Shown here: one piece after another, positions 16,048 through 25,209 of the stretch
Numbering within the stretch: the stretch's first letter is position 1
Layout: each line of letters begins with the position of its first letter
Origin: Streptomyces sp. NBC_01445
GTDB lineage: Bacteria > Actinomycetota > Actinomycetes > Streptomycetales > Streptomycetaceae
NCBI RefSeq assembly: GCF_035918235.1
Contig: NZ_CP109485.1
Span: 7,541,001-7,605,000 of the forward strand
Length of the DNA stretch: 64,000 bases
Reading direction: 5' to 3'
Program-made: the position numbers and the translations under genes
The notes under the pieces: generated by a model
Told to the model about the DNA's origin: nothing
The model's input: only the letters and a program-made list of their open reading frames with translations
Database searches by the model: none

Positions 16048-17511
16048 CTACCCCGTGAGCGCCGCCGACATCATCGCCTTCGCGATCGGCGCCGCCAGAC
16101 CGTTGCCGCTCACCTCCGAGCGGGCCGCGTCCGACTGCTCCACCACGACCGCCACCGCGACCTCCTTGCCGGTGGAGTCGTCCTTCGCGTACGACGTGAA
16201 CCAGGCGTACGGCGTCTTGCTGTTGTTCTCGCCGTGCTGGGCCGTACCCGTCTTGCCGCCCACCGTCGCGCCCGGGATCTGCGCGTTCGTACCGGTGCCC
16301 TGCGAGACGACCGTCTCCATCGCCGACTGGAGCTGCGAGGCCGTGGACGTGCTCACGACGCGCGTGTTGTCACCGTCGGCGAAGCTCTTGATCGCGTTGC
16401 CGTCGGCGTCCGTGACCTGCGAGACCATGTGCGGGGAGGCCTGCTCGCCGCCGTTGGCGATCGTGGCCGAGACCATCGCCATCTGCAGCGGTGTCGCCGT
16501 CACGTCGAACTGGCCGATGCCCGACAGACCCGTCTGCGCCTTGTCCATGTCCTTCGGGTACACGCTCTTGGAGGCCCGGACCGGCATGTCCTGCTTGTCG
16601 TCGTTGAAGCCGAACTTCTCGGCCATCGCCCTGACCTTGTCCTGGCCCAGGTCGACGGCGAGCTTTCCGAAGACGTTGTTACACGAGTACTTCAGCGCCG
16701 TGCGGATCGAGGCGTCCTCGCAGGGCGCGGACGCGCTCTCGTTCTTCAGGTCCGTGGCCGTGCCCGGCAGCCGGTACGGGTTCGGGCTGTCGGTCTTCGC
16801 GTCCACCGACGAGTAGAGCCCGTCCTCCAGCGCCGCTGCCGCGACGACCAGCTTGAACGTGGACCCGGGGGGCAGCGCCTGCTTGATCGCGCGGTTCAGC
16901 GTCGGCTGGTCCTTGTCCTTCGACAGCGCCGTCCACGCCCTGCCGTCCGTGGACGAGTCCGAGCCGCTGATCTTCGACGGGTCGAACGACGGCGTCGAGA
17001 CGAGGCCGAGCACCTTCCCGGTCTTCGGGTCGATCGCGACGGCCGCGCCCTTCTTGTCGCCGAGCGCGCGGTACGCGGCCTTCTGCACCGCCGGGTCGAT
17101 GGTCGTGACCACGTCACCGGGCTCGGTGTGCTTGCCGGTGACCGCGTCGACGGGGTTCTTGAGCCGGGTGTCCGTCCCGTCGAGGATGTCCTGGTAGATG
17201 CCCTCGAGCTGCGTCTGCCCGTACACCTGCGAGCTGAAGCCCGTCACGCCCGCGTAGAGCTCGCCGTCCTTGTACGTGCGCTTGTACGCGAGGTCGCTGC
17301 CCGTGCCCGTTCTCTTCGAATCGGTGACCGCCTCTCCGCCCACGATGATGTCGCCCAGGGGATACGCGTACTGCTGCATCACGTTCCGCCGGTTGTTCTT
17401 GTTGTCCGCGAGGGCCTGGCCGTCGTAGAACTGCACCCACGTCGCCCTCACCAGCAGAGCGAGCACGAGGAGCAGACAGAAGACCGAGGCGCGTCTGATC
17501 GTCTTGTTCAT
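16048..17511 (-). CDS. Penicillin-binding protein 2-type transpeptidase (PbpA/FtsI family)
   Basis: A 487-residue class B peptidoglycan transpeptidase with an N-terminal membrane anchor (about residues 8-24) and its catalytic domain outside the membrane. The active-site motifs are complete: S-x-x-K as S217-T-F-K220 in PPGSTFK, S-x-N as S276-C-N278, and K-T-G at 420-422. It is shorter than FtsI and resembles the PbpA group associated in actinomycetes with RodA-type partners, but no RodA gene is adjacent here. The ATG at 17511 starts the anchor directly (MNKTIRRASVFCLLLVLALL). Confidence 0.9.
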   Translation of the reverse strand: MNKTIRRASVFCLLLVLALLVRATWVQFYDGQALADNKNNRRNVMQQYAYPLGDIIVGGEAVTDSKRTGTGSDLAYKRTYKDGELYAGVTGFSSQVYGQTQLEGIYQDILDGTDTRLKNPVDAVTGKHTEPGDVVTTIDPAVQKAAYRALGDKKGAAVAIDPKTGKVLGLVSTPSFDPSKISGSDSSTDGRAWTALSKDKDQPTLNRAIKQALPPGSTFKLVVAAAALEDGLYSSVDAKTDSPNPYRLPGTATDLKNESASAPCEDASIRTALKYSCNNVFGKLAVDLGQDKVRAMAEKFGFNDDKQDMPVRASKSVYPKDMDKAQTGLSGIGQFDVTATPLQMAMVSATIANGGEQASPHMVSQVTDADGNAIKSFADGDNTRVVSTSTASQLQSAMETVVSQGTGTNAQIPGATVGGKTGTAQHGENNSKTPYAWFTSYAKDDSTGKEVAVAVVVEQSDAARSEVSGNGLAAPIAKAMMSAALTG

Positions 17512-17628
17512 CCCGCACAGAAGACGAGCGGACGAGAGCGGATCGTTCCGTTCCGGCCCGGTTTCTCAGTGAATCCTCATCAAGAGATCCGCGTCACGCC
17601 GGCCCGGACGCGGCCGCTGTCGCGAGGT

Positions 17629-18297
17629 TCACGCCTTCATGAAGCCGCCCTCGTACGCCGCGATCACGGCCTGTGTACGGTCCCGGGCCCCGGTCTTCGC
17701 CAGGACCGCCGCCACATGCGTCTTCACCGTGGCGGGGCCGACCCCCATCCGCCGCGCGATCTCCGCGTTGGTCAGGCCCGACGCCATGTGCCGCAGCACC
17801 TCGCTCTCGCGGCCCGTGAGCCGCGCCACCCACGCGGCCGCCGCGGGCCCGGTGTGCCCGTACTCCGCGGCGAGGGCACGCACGGCCGCGGGGAAGAGCA
17901 GGGAGTCGGTGTGCGCGACGAGGCGCACCGTCTGCACGAGCGCGTCCGCCTCGGCGCGCTTGAGGAGGAACCCGGCGGCGCCCGCGCGCAGTGCCTCGTA
18001 CACGTAGGCGTCGTTCTCGAAGGTCGTGACCACGACGATGCGCGGCGGCGCGGCCATCGATCCGAGGATCTGTTCCGTGGCGCGTATGCCGTCGGTCTCC
18101 GGCATGCGTACGTCCATGAGGACCACGTCGGGCGCCAGCTCGCGCACCACGGACACCGCCTCGGCGCCGGTCGCCGCCTCGCCCACGACCTCGATGCCGT
18201 CCTCGGCGGACAGGATGGCGCGCAGGGCGCTGCGCACCATGCGCTCGTCGTCGGCGAGGACGACACGGATCGCGGTGATCCCGGTGGTCGCGGTCAT
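17629..18297 (-). CDS. NarL/LuxR-family response regulator
   Basis: A 222-residue two-component response regulator. The receiver domain (about residues 9-125) has the acidic pair DDE at 16-18, the phospho-acceptor Asp62 in VVLMDVRMP and Lys113 in GFLLK. The C-terminal LuxR HTH is ARLTGRESEVLRHMASGLTN followed by EIARRMGVGPATVKTHV. It lies 19 bp downstream of its histidine-kinase gene on the same strand, so they form a pair. The input signal is unknown; the upstream membrane protein in the same operon may be linked to it. Confidence 0.92.
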   Translation of the reverse strand: MTATTGITAIRVVLADDERMVRSALRAILSAEDGIEVVGEAATGAEAVSVVRELAPDVVLMDVRMPETDGIRATEQILGSMAAPPRIVVVTTFENDAYVYEALRAGAAGFLLKRAEADALVQTVRLVAHTDSLLFPAAVRALAAEYGHTGPAAAAWVARLTGRESEVLRHMASGLTNAEIARRMGVGPATVKTHVAAVLAKTGARDRTQAVIAAYEGGFMKA

Positions 18298-18316
18298 GGG
18301 GTGGTTCCTCTCCTTC

Positions 18317-19570
18317 TCATGCGTTCGCCTTCAGGGGCAGTCGTACCGACACCCGCCACGCACCGTCCGCAGGGCCGGCCTCGGCCGCGCCGCCCAGCAG
18401 CCGGGCCCGGTCCGCGATGCCGCGCAGCCCGTGGCCGCCGCCGGGGCGGGCGCGCGGCGGGTGCGGCGGCAGCGGGTTCTCGGCGGTGATCAGCAGGTCG
18501 TCGCCGTCGCGCGCGAGACGCAGAGTGAGGGACGTGCCCGCGTGCCGCAGCGCGTTGCTCAGCGCCTCCTGCACGATCCGGTACGCCTCGCGGGACACCA
18601 GCGGCGGCAGTGCGGCCGGGTCCAGGGCCACGACATCCGCCTGTACGCGCAGGCCGCCGGCCCGCGTGCGGCTCAGCAGCCCGTCCAGGTCGGCGGCGAG
18701 GGTCGGCGCGGGCGCCGTGGACGCGGGGTCGCCCGCCTCCCGCAACACGCCCAGTACGGCGTCGAGTTCGCCCACCGTGCGCCGCGTGGTGTCCTCGATC
18801 GCGGCGAGGGCCTCGCGGACGAACTCCACGTCGTGGTCGAGGACGCGGCGGGCCGCGCTCGCCTGGAGGGTGACCGCGCTCAGGGCGTGGCCCACCGAGT
18901 CGTGCAGCTCGCGCGCCAGCCGGTTGCGTAGGGCGAGGTCGGCGGCGCGCCGCTCGGCCAAGGCGAGCCGGTCTGCCGGAGTCGGCCCGAGGAGCACGGG
19001 CGCCCACCGCGCCAGCAGGCCGCCGGCTACCGCGGCGCAGCCCGCGAGCGCCACGAGCATCGCCGCGCCCGCGACGGGGGCGAGCGTCAACGCCCATGCG
19101 TGGTGGAGGACTTCGGGCAGCGCGAGGGCCGAGTCACGCAGCCCGGCGAACAGGGGAAGCACCATCAGCGTCACCGCGAACGGGGGCAGCGCGAGCGTCA
19201 TCCCACTGAGTACCCCGCCGAATCCGAGGTGCAGCGTGAACCAGGCGACGGTCCGCCCCCGCGCGGCGCGGCTCCGGGGCGGCCCGTCGGCGAGTGCGTC
19301 GCCCGGCACCCCGCACAGCGCGCGCACCGCCGCCACCGAGATCGGCCGGGTCAGCGGGAACAGCGCCGTGACCGCGGCGAGCGGCAACCCCACTGCGAAC
19401 GCGCCCAGTTGGAGGGTCAGTGAGGTGAAGACGTCGCTCACGCCGGTGAGCGGCCCGATGACGACCGAGCCCACCAGAACGTACGGCATGGCGAGTGCGC
19501 CGCCGAGGATCAGATGGATCCACCGCCGGCGCGCCCGCCGCCCGAACAGGGCGCTCCAGCAACCCCTCAT
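18317..19570 (-). CDS. Sensor histidine kinase (NarX/DesK-type)
   Basis: A 417-residue membrane sensor kinase. The N-terminal half contains about five or six hydrophobic segments with no large periplasmic domain. The HisKA_3 dimerisation motif RNRLARELHDSVGHALSAV holds the phosphorylated His223. The ATPase domain carries EALSNALRHAGTSLTL and GGGHGLRGIADRARLLGG. The start is the ATG at 19570, which overlaps the stop of the upstream membrane protein (ATGA), so it is translationally coupled to it. The response regulator follows after 19 bp. Confidence 0.9.
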   Translation of the reverse strand: MRGCWSALFGRRARRRWIHLILGGALAMPYVLVGSVVIGPLTGVSDVFTSLTLQLGAFAVGLPLAAVTALFPLTRPISVAAVRALCGVPGDALADGPPRSRAARGRTVAWFTLHLGFGGVLSGMTLALPPFAVTLMVLPLFAGLRDSALALPEVLHHAWALTLAPVAGAAMLVALAGCAAVAGGLLARWAPVLLGPTPADRLALAERRAADLALRNRLARELHDSVGHALSAVTLQASAARRVLDHDVEFVREALAAIEDTTRRTVGELDAVLGVLREAGDPASTAPAPTLAADLDGLLSRTRAGGLRVQADVVALDPAALPPLVSREAYRIVQEALSNALRHAGTSLTLRLARDGDDLLITAENPLPPHPPRARPGGGHGLRGIADRARLLGGAAEAGPADGAWRVSVRLPLKANA

Positions 19571-20574
19571 GACGCCGTACGTCGCTCCGCGCGGCCCGCG
19601 AGGAAGCGGACGCCGACGGCGACGACGAGGATCCCGACGATCATCTGGACAGCGTAGGTGAGGTTCATGACCGGCGTGGGCCGCCGGGTGATGTCGTCGA
19701 CGCCGGCGAGGGAAGCGAGCGCGAGCCAGCCGCCCCAGCAGGCCACGGCCCCCGAGCCGAGCCACGCGAGGGCCAGCGGCAGCTTCACCGGCAGGCCACC
19801 GCCGCGCTGGAGGGTGAGGGACAGCGCGCCCAGCACGGCGGCGGCCAGGAAGGCCACGTCCGTGGCCTCGAGGACGTAGAAGTCACTTGAACGGTCAGCG
19901 ATCCGGGCGGAGTTGAGGCCGGTGGTCGCGCCGCACGCCCACAGCAGGTGCAGGGTCAGGGGGAACAGGGCGAGCACCGCGGCGGCGACCGCCAGGGTCC
20001 GCCGGGCGGCGGCCGGGGGAGGCGGCAGCTCCCGGACCGGGCCGCGCCACGTGTGGCCCCAGCGGTCGCGCGCGTACAGGGCGAACAGGGTGCCGAGGGC
20101 GAGCCCTTGGAGGATGAAGCCGGTGTAGACGACCCCGAACACCCACTCGTCGAGGAAGGGTCCGCCCTTGGACCCGCCGTGGTTCACGGAGCCGCCGAAG
20201 GCCCTGACCAGCAGCTGGAGCGGGTACCCGGTCATGATCGGGGTGAGCAGCCCGGTCGCCACCCACATCGGGAACACGAGGAGCCAGGCCGGGACGCGCC
20301 GCCCCCACGGCCGGGTCAGCAGCAGCGCGAGGACGATCACGAAGCTGTCGAGCAGCACGCTGAGGCTGTTGGCCACGATCATCGACGCGCGGTGGTCGAG
20401 GAGGGAGCTGCCGTCGGGGATCCCGAGGTGACTGCCCGCGATCCAGGCGGCCTTGAGGCCGAGATAGGGCAGACAGGACACGACGGCGACCGCCCGAAGT
20501 ACGCGTCGGAGCCGGTCGACGGGGGGTGTGGAGGCGGGAGCGGGACGGGGCGCGGAAGCGATCGTGTGCGTCAT
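19567..20574 (-). CDS. Multi-pass membrane protein linked to the two-component system
   Basis: A 335-residue protein with about eight hydrophobic segments. Segments include VVSCLPYLGLKAAWIAGSHL, a DSFVIVLALLLTRPWGRR helix, VVYTGFILQGLALGTLFALY and VMNLTYAVQMIVGILVVAVG. I do not recognise a named family with a known function. Its stop overlaps the histidine-kinase start, which strongly suggests that it senses something for, or is controlled with, that kinase. The ATG at 20574 is chosen because the upstream open frame is low-complexity and basic; GGGAG lies 10 bases before it. Confidence 0.75.
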   Translation of the reverse strand: MTHTIASAPRPAPASTPPVDRLRRVLRAVAVVSCLPYLGLKAAWIAGSHLGIPDGSSLLDHRASMIVANSLSVLLDSFVIVLALLLTRPWGRRVPAWLLVFPMWVATGLLTPIMTGYPLQLLVRAFGGSVNHGGSKGGPFLDEWVFGVVYTGFILQGLALGTLFALYARDRWGHTWRGPVRELPPPPAAARRTLAVAAAVLALFPLTLHLLWACGATTGLNSARIADRSSDFYVLEATDVAFLAAAVLGALSLTLQRGGGLPVKLPLALAWLGSGAVACWGGWLALASLAGVDDITRRPTPVMNLTYAVQMIVGILVVAVGVRFLAGRAERRTAS

Positions 20575-20690
20575 ACGTCCACGCTCCCGCCCCGGCCCGC
20601 GCCGCACGTCGTGCCCACAGCCGATCCGCCTCCGCCGCACGGGGGAGACCACGGCCGCCGCAGGCGCACGGGGCACCCGCCGTGTACCGC

Positions 20691-21161
20691 TTACGCGTCG
20701 AGCACCAGCACGTACTCGGGAATTTCCTTGCCGCGCGCGTGGGCGAAGCCCGAATCCTGGCCGGTGACACGGAAACCGCACTTCTCCAGGACGCGCAGCG
20801 AGCCGATGTTGTCGGTCGCGGCGCGAGCGTGCAGCGGGCGCTCCGGGACCTCGGCGAGCAGCGCGCGGAGCGCCGCCGTGGCGAGTCCGCGCCCCCAGTG
20901 CGTGCGGTCGATCCAGTACGTGACCTGGAGATCGCCCGGCTCCCCGTACACGGCTGCGCTCCCCACGAGTTCGCCGTCGGCGACGACGGCGCGCACCACG
21001 TCGGACGACGAACGGATCCGCTTCCAGTGCGCCTCGAAGTGGTCCCAGTCGGACCCCCTGGGCGAGACGAACGCGGCGACGCGGGCCGCCTCCGGGTCGT
21101 TCATGTGCCGGAAGAAGACGCGGACGTCACTCTCCTCGACGGCACGCAGCGCGACCTCCAT
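20691..21161 (-). CDS. GNAT-family N-acetyltransferase
   Basis: A 156-residue acetyltransferase of the RimJ/RimL-like group. It has LRAVEESDVRVFFRHMNDPE at the N-terminus, the acetyl-CoA loop around THWGRGLATAALRALLAEV (about residues 88-106), and ATDNIGSLRVLEKCGFRVTG. The substrate is unknown. Its ATG shares one base with the IclR stop (TGATG), so it is coupled to the IclR gene and may act on a metabolite of the same pathway. Confidence 0.85.
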   Translation of the reverse strand: MEVALRAVEESDVRVFFRHMNDPEAARVAAFVSPRGSDWDHFEAHWKRIRSSSDVVRAVVADGELVGSAAVYGEPGDLQVTYWIDRTHWGRGLATAALRALLAEVPERPLHARAATDNIGSLRVLEKCGFRVTGQDSGFAHARGKEIPEYVLVLDA

Positions 21162-21934
21162 CAGAGCCTCCGTGTCGCAAGCGTCAGCCGGTCCCGGGCG
21201 TCGAACAGCGCGTCCTTCACCATCTGCTCGTGCGCGGGGGTCAGGCGCGCCACCGGCACCGAGCAGCTGATCGCGTCGCGCGCCGGTGTGCGGTACGGGA
21301 TCGCGACGCCGAAGCAGCGAAGCCCCAGCGTGTTCTCCTCGCGGTCCACCGCGATGCCCTGCTCGCGCACCGCGTGCAGCTCCTCGATGAGCTTCTCGCG
21401 GTCGGTGATGGTGTGCTCGGTGAGGGCCGGGAGCGTCTCGGGGAGCATCTTGCGGACCTGCTCGTCGGTGTGGGTCGCGAGCAGCGCCTTGCCGAGGGAT
21501 GTGGAGTGCGCGGGCAGCCGGCGGCCGACGCGGGTGAAGGGCCGCAGGTAGTGCTGCGACTGGCGCGTGGCGAGATAGACGACGTTCGTGCCGTCGAGGC
21601 GCGCCAGGTGGATCGTCTCCGTGGTGTCGTCGGAGAGCCGGTCGAGGGTGGGGCGGGCCGCGGCCACCACCTCGTCGCCGTCGATGTACGACGTGCCGAC
21701 GAGCAGGGCGCGTACGCCGATGCCGTACCGCGTGCCTGTCGCGTCCGTCTCCACCCAGCCGAGCTCGACCAGCGTGCGAAGGAGCATGTACAGGCTCGAC
21801 TTGGGGTAACCGACCGCTTCCTGGACGGCCGCCAGGGAGTGCATTCCGGGCCGGCCCGCGAAGTATTCGAGCAATTCCACGGTCCGTACCGCGGACTTGA
21901 CCTGAGCCCCGCCGCCCGTCTCACCTGCCGACAT
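21161..21934 (-). CDS. IclR-family transcriptional regulator
   Basis: A 257-residue regulator with an N-terminal winged helix (about residues 12-72; VKSAVRTVELLEYFAGRPGM, then VGYPKSSLYMLLRTLVELGW). The C-terminal IclR effector domain contains LPAHSTSLGKALLA and a terminal ISCSVPVARLTP segment. It is divergent from the ketoglutarate-semialdehyde dehydrogenase gene, with a perfect 17-bp palindrome between them. IclR members such as KdgR commonly control uronate and aldarate catabolism, so this is the best candidate regulator of the Udh/KdgD/dehydrogenase route. That role is inferred. Confidence 0.9.
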   Translation of the reverse strand: MSAGETGGGAQVKSAVRTVELLEYFAGRPGMHSLAAVQEAVGYPKSSLYMLLRTLVELGWVETDATGTRYGIGVRALLVGTSYIDGDEVVAAARPTLDRLSDDTTETIHLARLDGTNVVYLATRQSQHYLRPFTRVGRRLPAHSTSLGKALLATHTDEQVRKMLPETLPALTEHTITDREKLIEELHAVREQGIAVDREENTLGLRCFGVAIPYRTPARDAISCSVPVARLTPAHEQMVKDALFDARDRLTLATRRL

Positions 21935-22003
21935 TCCCTTGACCCCTTCGTTCGACCAGAATTAGTGTCCTGAGTCCGTAGCGTATTCATCATCAGGGAC
22001 AGC

Positions 22004-22031
22004 GTTCAGCATATCGAACAGCTGCTGTTCG
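22004..22031. promoter_or_regulatory. Likely IclR operator: overlapping GTTC/GAAC palindromes
   Basis: CGAACAG-CTG-CTGTTCG (22015-22031) is a perfect 17-bp palindrome. It overlaps a second pair, GTTC (22004-22007) and GAAC (22016-22019). The cluster lies between the divergent IclR and dehydrogenase genes, 38 bp before the dehydrogenase start, where a repressor or activator could act on both. Confidence 0.6.
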
Positions 22032-22068
22032 TCGTCAGGTGAGCGGCACAAATCTGGAGGAACCCGCG

Positions 22069-23601
22069 GTGGCAGCAGCACCAGTCTGGAGTGTCGACCC
22101 CCGAACCGGGAAGCAGCGGGAGCAGGTTGCGGTGGAAGCCACAGCCCAGGAGGTGGACCAGGCGGTCCGCGCCGCGCACGCCGCCACGGGCGCCCTCGCG
22201 GACCGCACCGTGCGCGCCGCCTTCCTGCGCAGCGCCGCCGAGCTCCTCGACGCCTCCAAGGATCACCTGGTGGAGGCCGCGGACGCGGAGACCGCGCTCG
22301 GTCCCGTCCGCCTCACCGGTGAACTCGCCCGCACCAGCTACCAGTTGCGTGCCTTCGCGGACATCGTCGACGAGGGCGCCTTCCTGGGCATCGTCATCGA
22401 CCACCCCGACGACTCGGCGACCCCGCCGATCCCGGATCTTCGCCGCTACAAGGTGCCGCTGGGCGTCGTCGCCGTCTACTCGGCGTCGAACTTCCCGTTC
22501 GCCTTCTCCGTGCCCGGCGGCGACACCGCGAGCGCGCTCGCCGCGGGCTGCCCCGTCGTCGTCAAGGCCCACCCCGACCACCCGGCCACCTCCGAACTGG
22601 TCGCCTCCGTGCTGCGCAGGGCCGCCGCCCAGCACGGCATCCCGGAGGGCGTACTCGGCCTGGTCCACGGCTTCGAGGCGGGCGTCGAGCTCGTGAAGCA
22701 CCCGCTGGTCTCGGCCGCCGGATTCACCGGTTCCGTACGGGGCGGGCGCGCCCTGTTCGACGCGGCGGCCGCCCGCCCCGTGCCGATCCCCTTCCACGGC
22801 GAACTCGGCTCCCTCAACCCCGTGGTCATCACGGCGGAGGCCGCGGCCGAGCGTGCCGAGCAGATCGGCGCCGGGCTCGCGGGCTCCATGACGCTCGGCG
22901 TCGGCCAGTTCTGCGTGAAGCCCGGCCTCGTCTTCGCGCCCAACGGTGCCGACGGCGATCGCCTCGTCAAGTCCCTCACCGACGCCGTCAGCGACACCGA
23001 CGCGGGCGTGCTCCTCGACCACCGCATGCGCGACAACTTCGTCGCGGGCGTCGCCGAGCGCGCGGAGCTGCCCGACGTGGACGCCCCCGTGACCCCGGGC
23101 GCGGGCAGCGAGCACACCGTCAGTCCCGGCTTCCTCACGGTCCCGGCCCAGCGCCTGGCCACCGATGGCGGCGACCACGACCTCCTCCTGGAGGAGTGCT
23201 TCGGTCCGGTGACCGTCGTCGCCCGCTACGAGGACGACGCCGAGGTCACCTCCGTGCTCTCGCGGCTGCCCGGCAACCTCTCGGCCACCGTCCACCTGTC
23301 CGAGGGCGAGGCCGCCGGCCAGGGGCGCGGCGCCGAGATCCTCGCCGAGCTCACCCCGCTCGCGGGCCGCGTCCTGGTCAACGGCTGGCCCACCGGCGTC
23401 GCCGTCGCCCCCGCCCAGCACCACGGCGGCCCGTACCCGGCCACGACGTCCACGTCGACGTCCGTGGGCGGCACCGCCGTCGAGCGCTGGCTGCGCCCGG
23501 TCGCGTACCAGAACACCCCCGAGGCACTCCTGCCGCCTGAGCTGCGCGACGACAACCCGCTGGGCCTGCCGCGCCGCTACGAAGGCCGCCAGGAGCTCTG
23601 A
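22069..23601 (+). CDS. Alpha-ketoglutarate semialdehyde (2,5-dioxopentanoate) dehydrogenase
   Basis: An NADP-type aldehyde dehydrogenase of 510 residues that fits the group oxidising 2,5-dioxopentanoate to 2-oxoglutarate. This is the last step of the pathway that contains KdgD. The key residues are Asn141 (YSASNFPF), Lys166 (VVVKAHPDHPATS), the general base Glu245 (PFHGELGSLNPV) and the nucleophile Cys282 (GVGQFCVKPG). The start is the GTG at 22069 with GGAGG eight bases upstream; the open frame extends to 22039 without a ribosome site. The specific substrate is inferred from family pattern and from kdgD in the same window. Confidence 0.85.
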   Translation: MAAAPVWSVDPRTGKQREQVAVEATAQEVDQAVRAAHAATGALADRTVRAAFLRSAAELLDASKDHLVEAADAETALGPVRLTGELARTSYQLRAFADIVDEGAFLGIVIDHPDDSATPPIPDLRRYKVPLGVVAVYSASNFPFAFSVPGGDTASALAAGCPVVVKAHPDHPATSELVASVLRRAAAQHGIPEGVLGLVHGFEAGVELVKHPLVSAAGFTGSVRGGRALFDAAAARPVPIPFHGELGSLNPVVITAEAAAERAEQIGAGLAGSMTLGVGQFCVKPGLVFAPNGADGDRLVKSLTDAVSDTDAGVLLDHRMRDNFVAGVAERAELPDVDAPVTPGAGSEHTVSPGFLTVPAQRLATDGGDHDLLLEECFGPVTVVARYEDDAEVTSVLSRLPGNLSATVHLSEGEAAGQGRGAEILAELTPLAGRVLVNGWPTGVAVAPAQHHGGPYPATTSTSTSVGGTAVERWLRPVAYQNTPEALLPPELRDDNPLGLPRRYEGRQEL

Positions 23602-23653
23602 GCCCGCCCGCCCCTCACCGGGAAGCCCGACCGTCACCTGGAAAACTGACCCG

Positions 23654-24262
23654 ATGGACATCGAACTCCCCGAACTCCCGTTCCCGCTGCGCACCTACGG
23701 CCCCGACGGGCACTGGTCGTACGAGGACGGGGTGCTCACCGGCTGGGCCGGACCCCGCCAGGACCGCTTCGTGCCGCCCACCGGCACGGCCCTGGACCCG
23801 GCGTCCGACGCGCCCCGCCTGCTCGGGGCGCCGAAGGGCGACTTCCAGCTGCTCGCCCGGGTCACGGTCGGCTTCACCGCCGCCTTCGACGCGGGTGTGC
23901 TCTATCTGCACGTCGGCGAGCGCGAGTGGGCCAAGCTCTGCCTGGAGCGCTCGCCCGACGAGCCGACCGTCTGCACCGTCGTCACGCGCGGCCACTCCGA
24001 CGACGCGAACGCGTTCGTCGTGGGCGGCAGCACGGTGTGGCTGCGCATCAGCCGCACCGGTTCGGCGTTCGCCTTCCACGCCTCGCCGGACGGCGAGAAG
24101 TGGACCTTCGTCCGGATCTTCTCGCTGGGCGACGAGGAGTCCGCGGGCGCGGCCCTGGTCGGCTTCATGGCGCAGGCCCCGGTCGGTGACGGCTGCGTCG
24201 TCACGTACGAGGCCATCGAGTTCCGCCCGACCTGGCCGCAGGGCCTGAAGGACGGTTCCTGA
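23654..24262 (+). CDS. DUF1349 domain-containing protein
   Basis: A 202-residue protein made of one DUF1349 (concanavalin-like beta-sandwich) domain. Typical segments are FQLLARVTVGFTAAFDAGVLYLHVG in parts, EREWAKLCLERSPD, and VTRGHSDDANAF, with WLRISRTGSAFAFHASPDGEKW near the end. The domain is usually linked to carbohydrate recognition, but no reaction has been assigned that I can name. It starts 52 bp after the dehydrogenase on the same strand, so it may belong to the same transcript. Confidence 0.85.
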   Translation: MDIELPELPFPLRTYGPDGHWSYEDGVLTGWAGPRQDRFVPPTGTALDPASDAPRLLGAPKGDFQLLARVTVGFTAAFDAGVLYLHVGEREWAKLCLERSPDEPTVCTVVTRGHSDDANAFVVGGSTVWLRISRTGSAFAFHASPDGEKWTFVRIFSLGDEESAGAALVGFMAQAPVGDGCVVTYEAIEFRPTWPQGLKDGS

Positions 24263-24377
24263 CACCACGGGAACCAGGGGCACCTGACCGCCCGGCCCGG
24301 GGAATGAGCCGCCGGAGCCGGGCGTTGAAGGGGGTCGCAGGGCACACCCTGCGCCGTACGAATCTGGAGTGACCCCC

Positions 24378-25094
24378 ATGCGCGTCGAGATCTGGTCCGA
24401 CATAGCCTGCCCCTGGTGCTACGTCGGCAAGGCCCGCTTCGAGAAGGCCCTGGCCGCCTTCCCGCACCGTGACGGCGTCGAGGTGGTCCACCGCTCCTTC
24501 GAGCTGGACCCGACGCGCGCCAAGGGCGACAGCGGACTCGTCATCCCGATGCTCGCGCAGAAGTACGGCATGACCGAGGACCAGGCGCAGGCCGCCGAGC
24601 GCAACCTCGGCGAGAACGCCGCCTCCGAGGGCCTCGCCTACCTCACCGAGGGCCGCGACCACGGCAACACCTTCGACATGCACCGCCTCCTCCACTTCGC
24701 GAAGGAGCAGGGCCGCCAGGACGAGCTGATCGGCCTCCTGTACCGCGCGAACTTCGCCGACGAGCGGTCCGTCTTCGCCGACGCCGACGAGTACCTGATC
24801 AGCCTCGCCGCCGAGGCCGGACTCGACGCCGACGAGGCCCGCGCCGTCCTCGCCGACCCCGCCCGGTACGCCGACGACGTGCGTGCCGACGAGCGCGAGG
24901 CCGCCGAGCTCGGCGCGAACGGCGTGCCCTTCTTCGTCCTCGACCGCAAGTACGGCGTCTCCGGCGCCCAGCCCGCCGAGGTCTTCGCCCAGGCCCTGGA
25001 GCAGGCGTGGGGCAGCCGCTCGCCGCTCCAGGTCATCGACAGCGGCGACGCCGAGGCCTGTGGCCCGGACGGATGCGCGGTCCCGCAGAACTGA
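24378..25094 (+). CDS. DsbA/FrnE-like thioredoxin-fold oxidoreductase
   Basis: A 238-residue cytoplasmic protein of the DsbA family with the redox motif CPWC at residues 11-14 (WSDIACPWCYVGKARFEKAL). A helical insertion is followed by the cis-Pro region GANGVPFFVLDRKYGVSGAQ. FrnE-like members act on disulfides or in polyketide tailoring, but no polyketide genes are nearby, so a general thiol role is more likely. The start is the ATG at 24378 with GGAG eight bases upstream, rather than the GTG at 24369, which overlaps that site. Confidence 0.87.
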   Translation: MRVEIWSDIACPWCYVGKARFEKALAAFPHRDGVEVVHRSFELDPTRAKGDSGLVIPMLAQKYGMTEDQAQAAERNLGENAASEGLAYLTEGRDHGNTFDMHRLLHFAKEQGRQDELIGLLYRANFADERSVFADADEYLISLAAEAGLDADEARAVLADPARYADDVRADEREAAELGANGVPFFVLDRKYGVSGAQPAEVFAQALEQAWGSRSPLQVIDSGDAEACGPDGCAVPQN

Positions 25095-25209
25095 CACGGG
25101 CCGCGGGAGCGGCACGCAGCCCCCGGAGCAGCACTTATAAGAGACGCTTAGGGGTACTGCTCAACAACACGCAATGGACCGATAGTTGGCCAGGCGGCAC
25201 AGTGGACTC

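Noticed and set aside
16234..18489. 751-codon plus-strand open frame opposite the PBP and response regulator
   Set aside because: It crosses two real genes and their intergenic space, and it lacks any domain signature.
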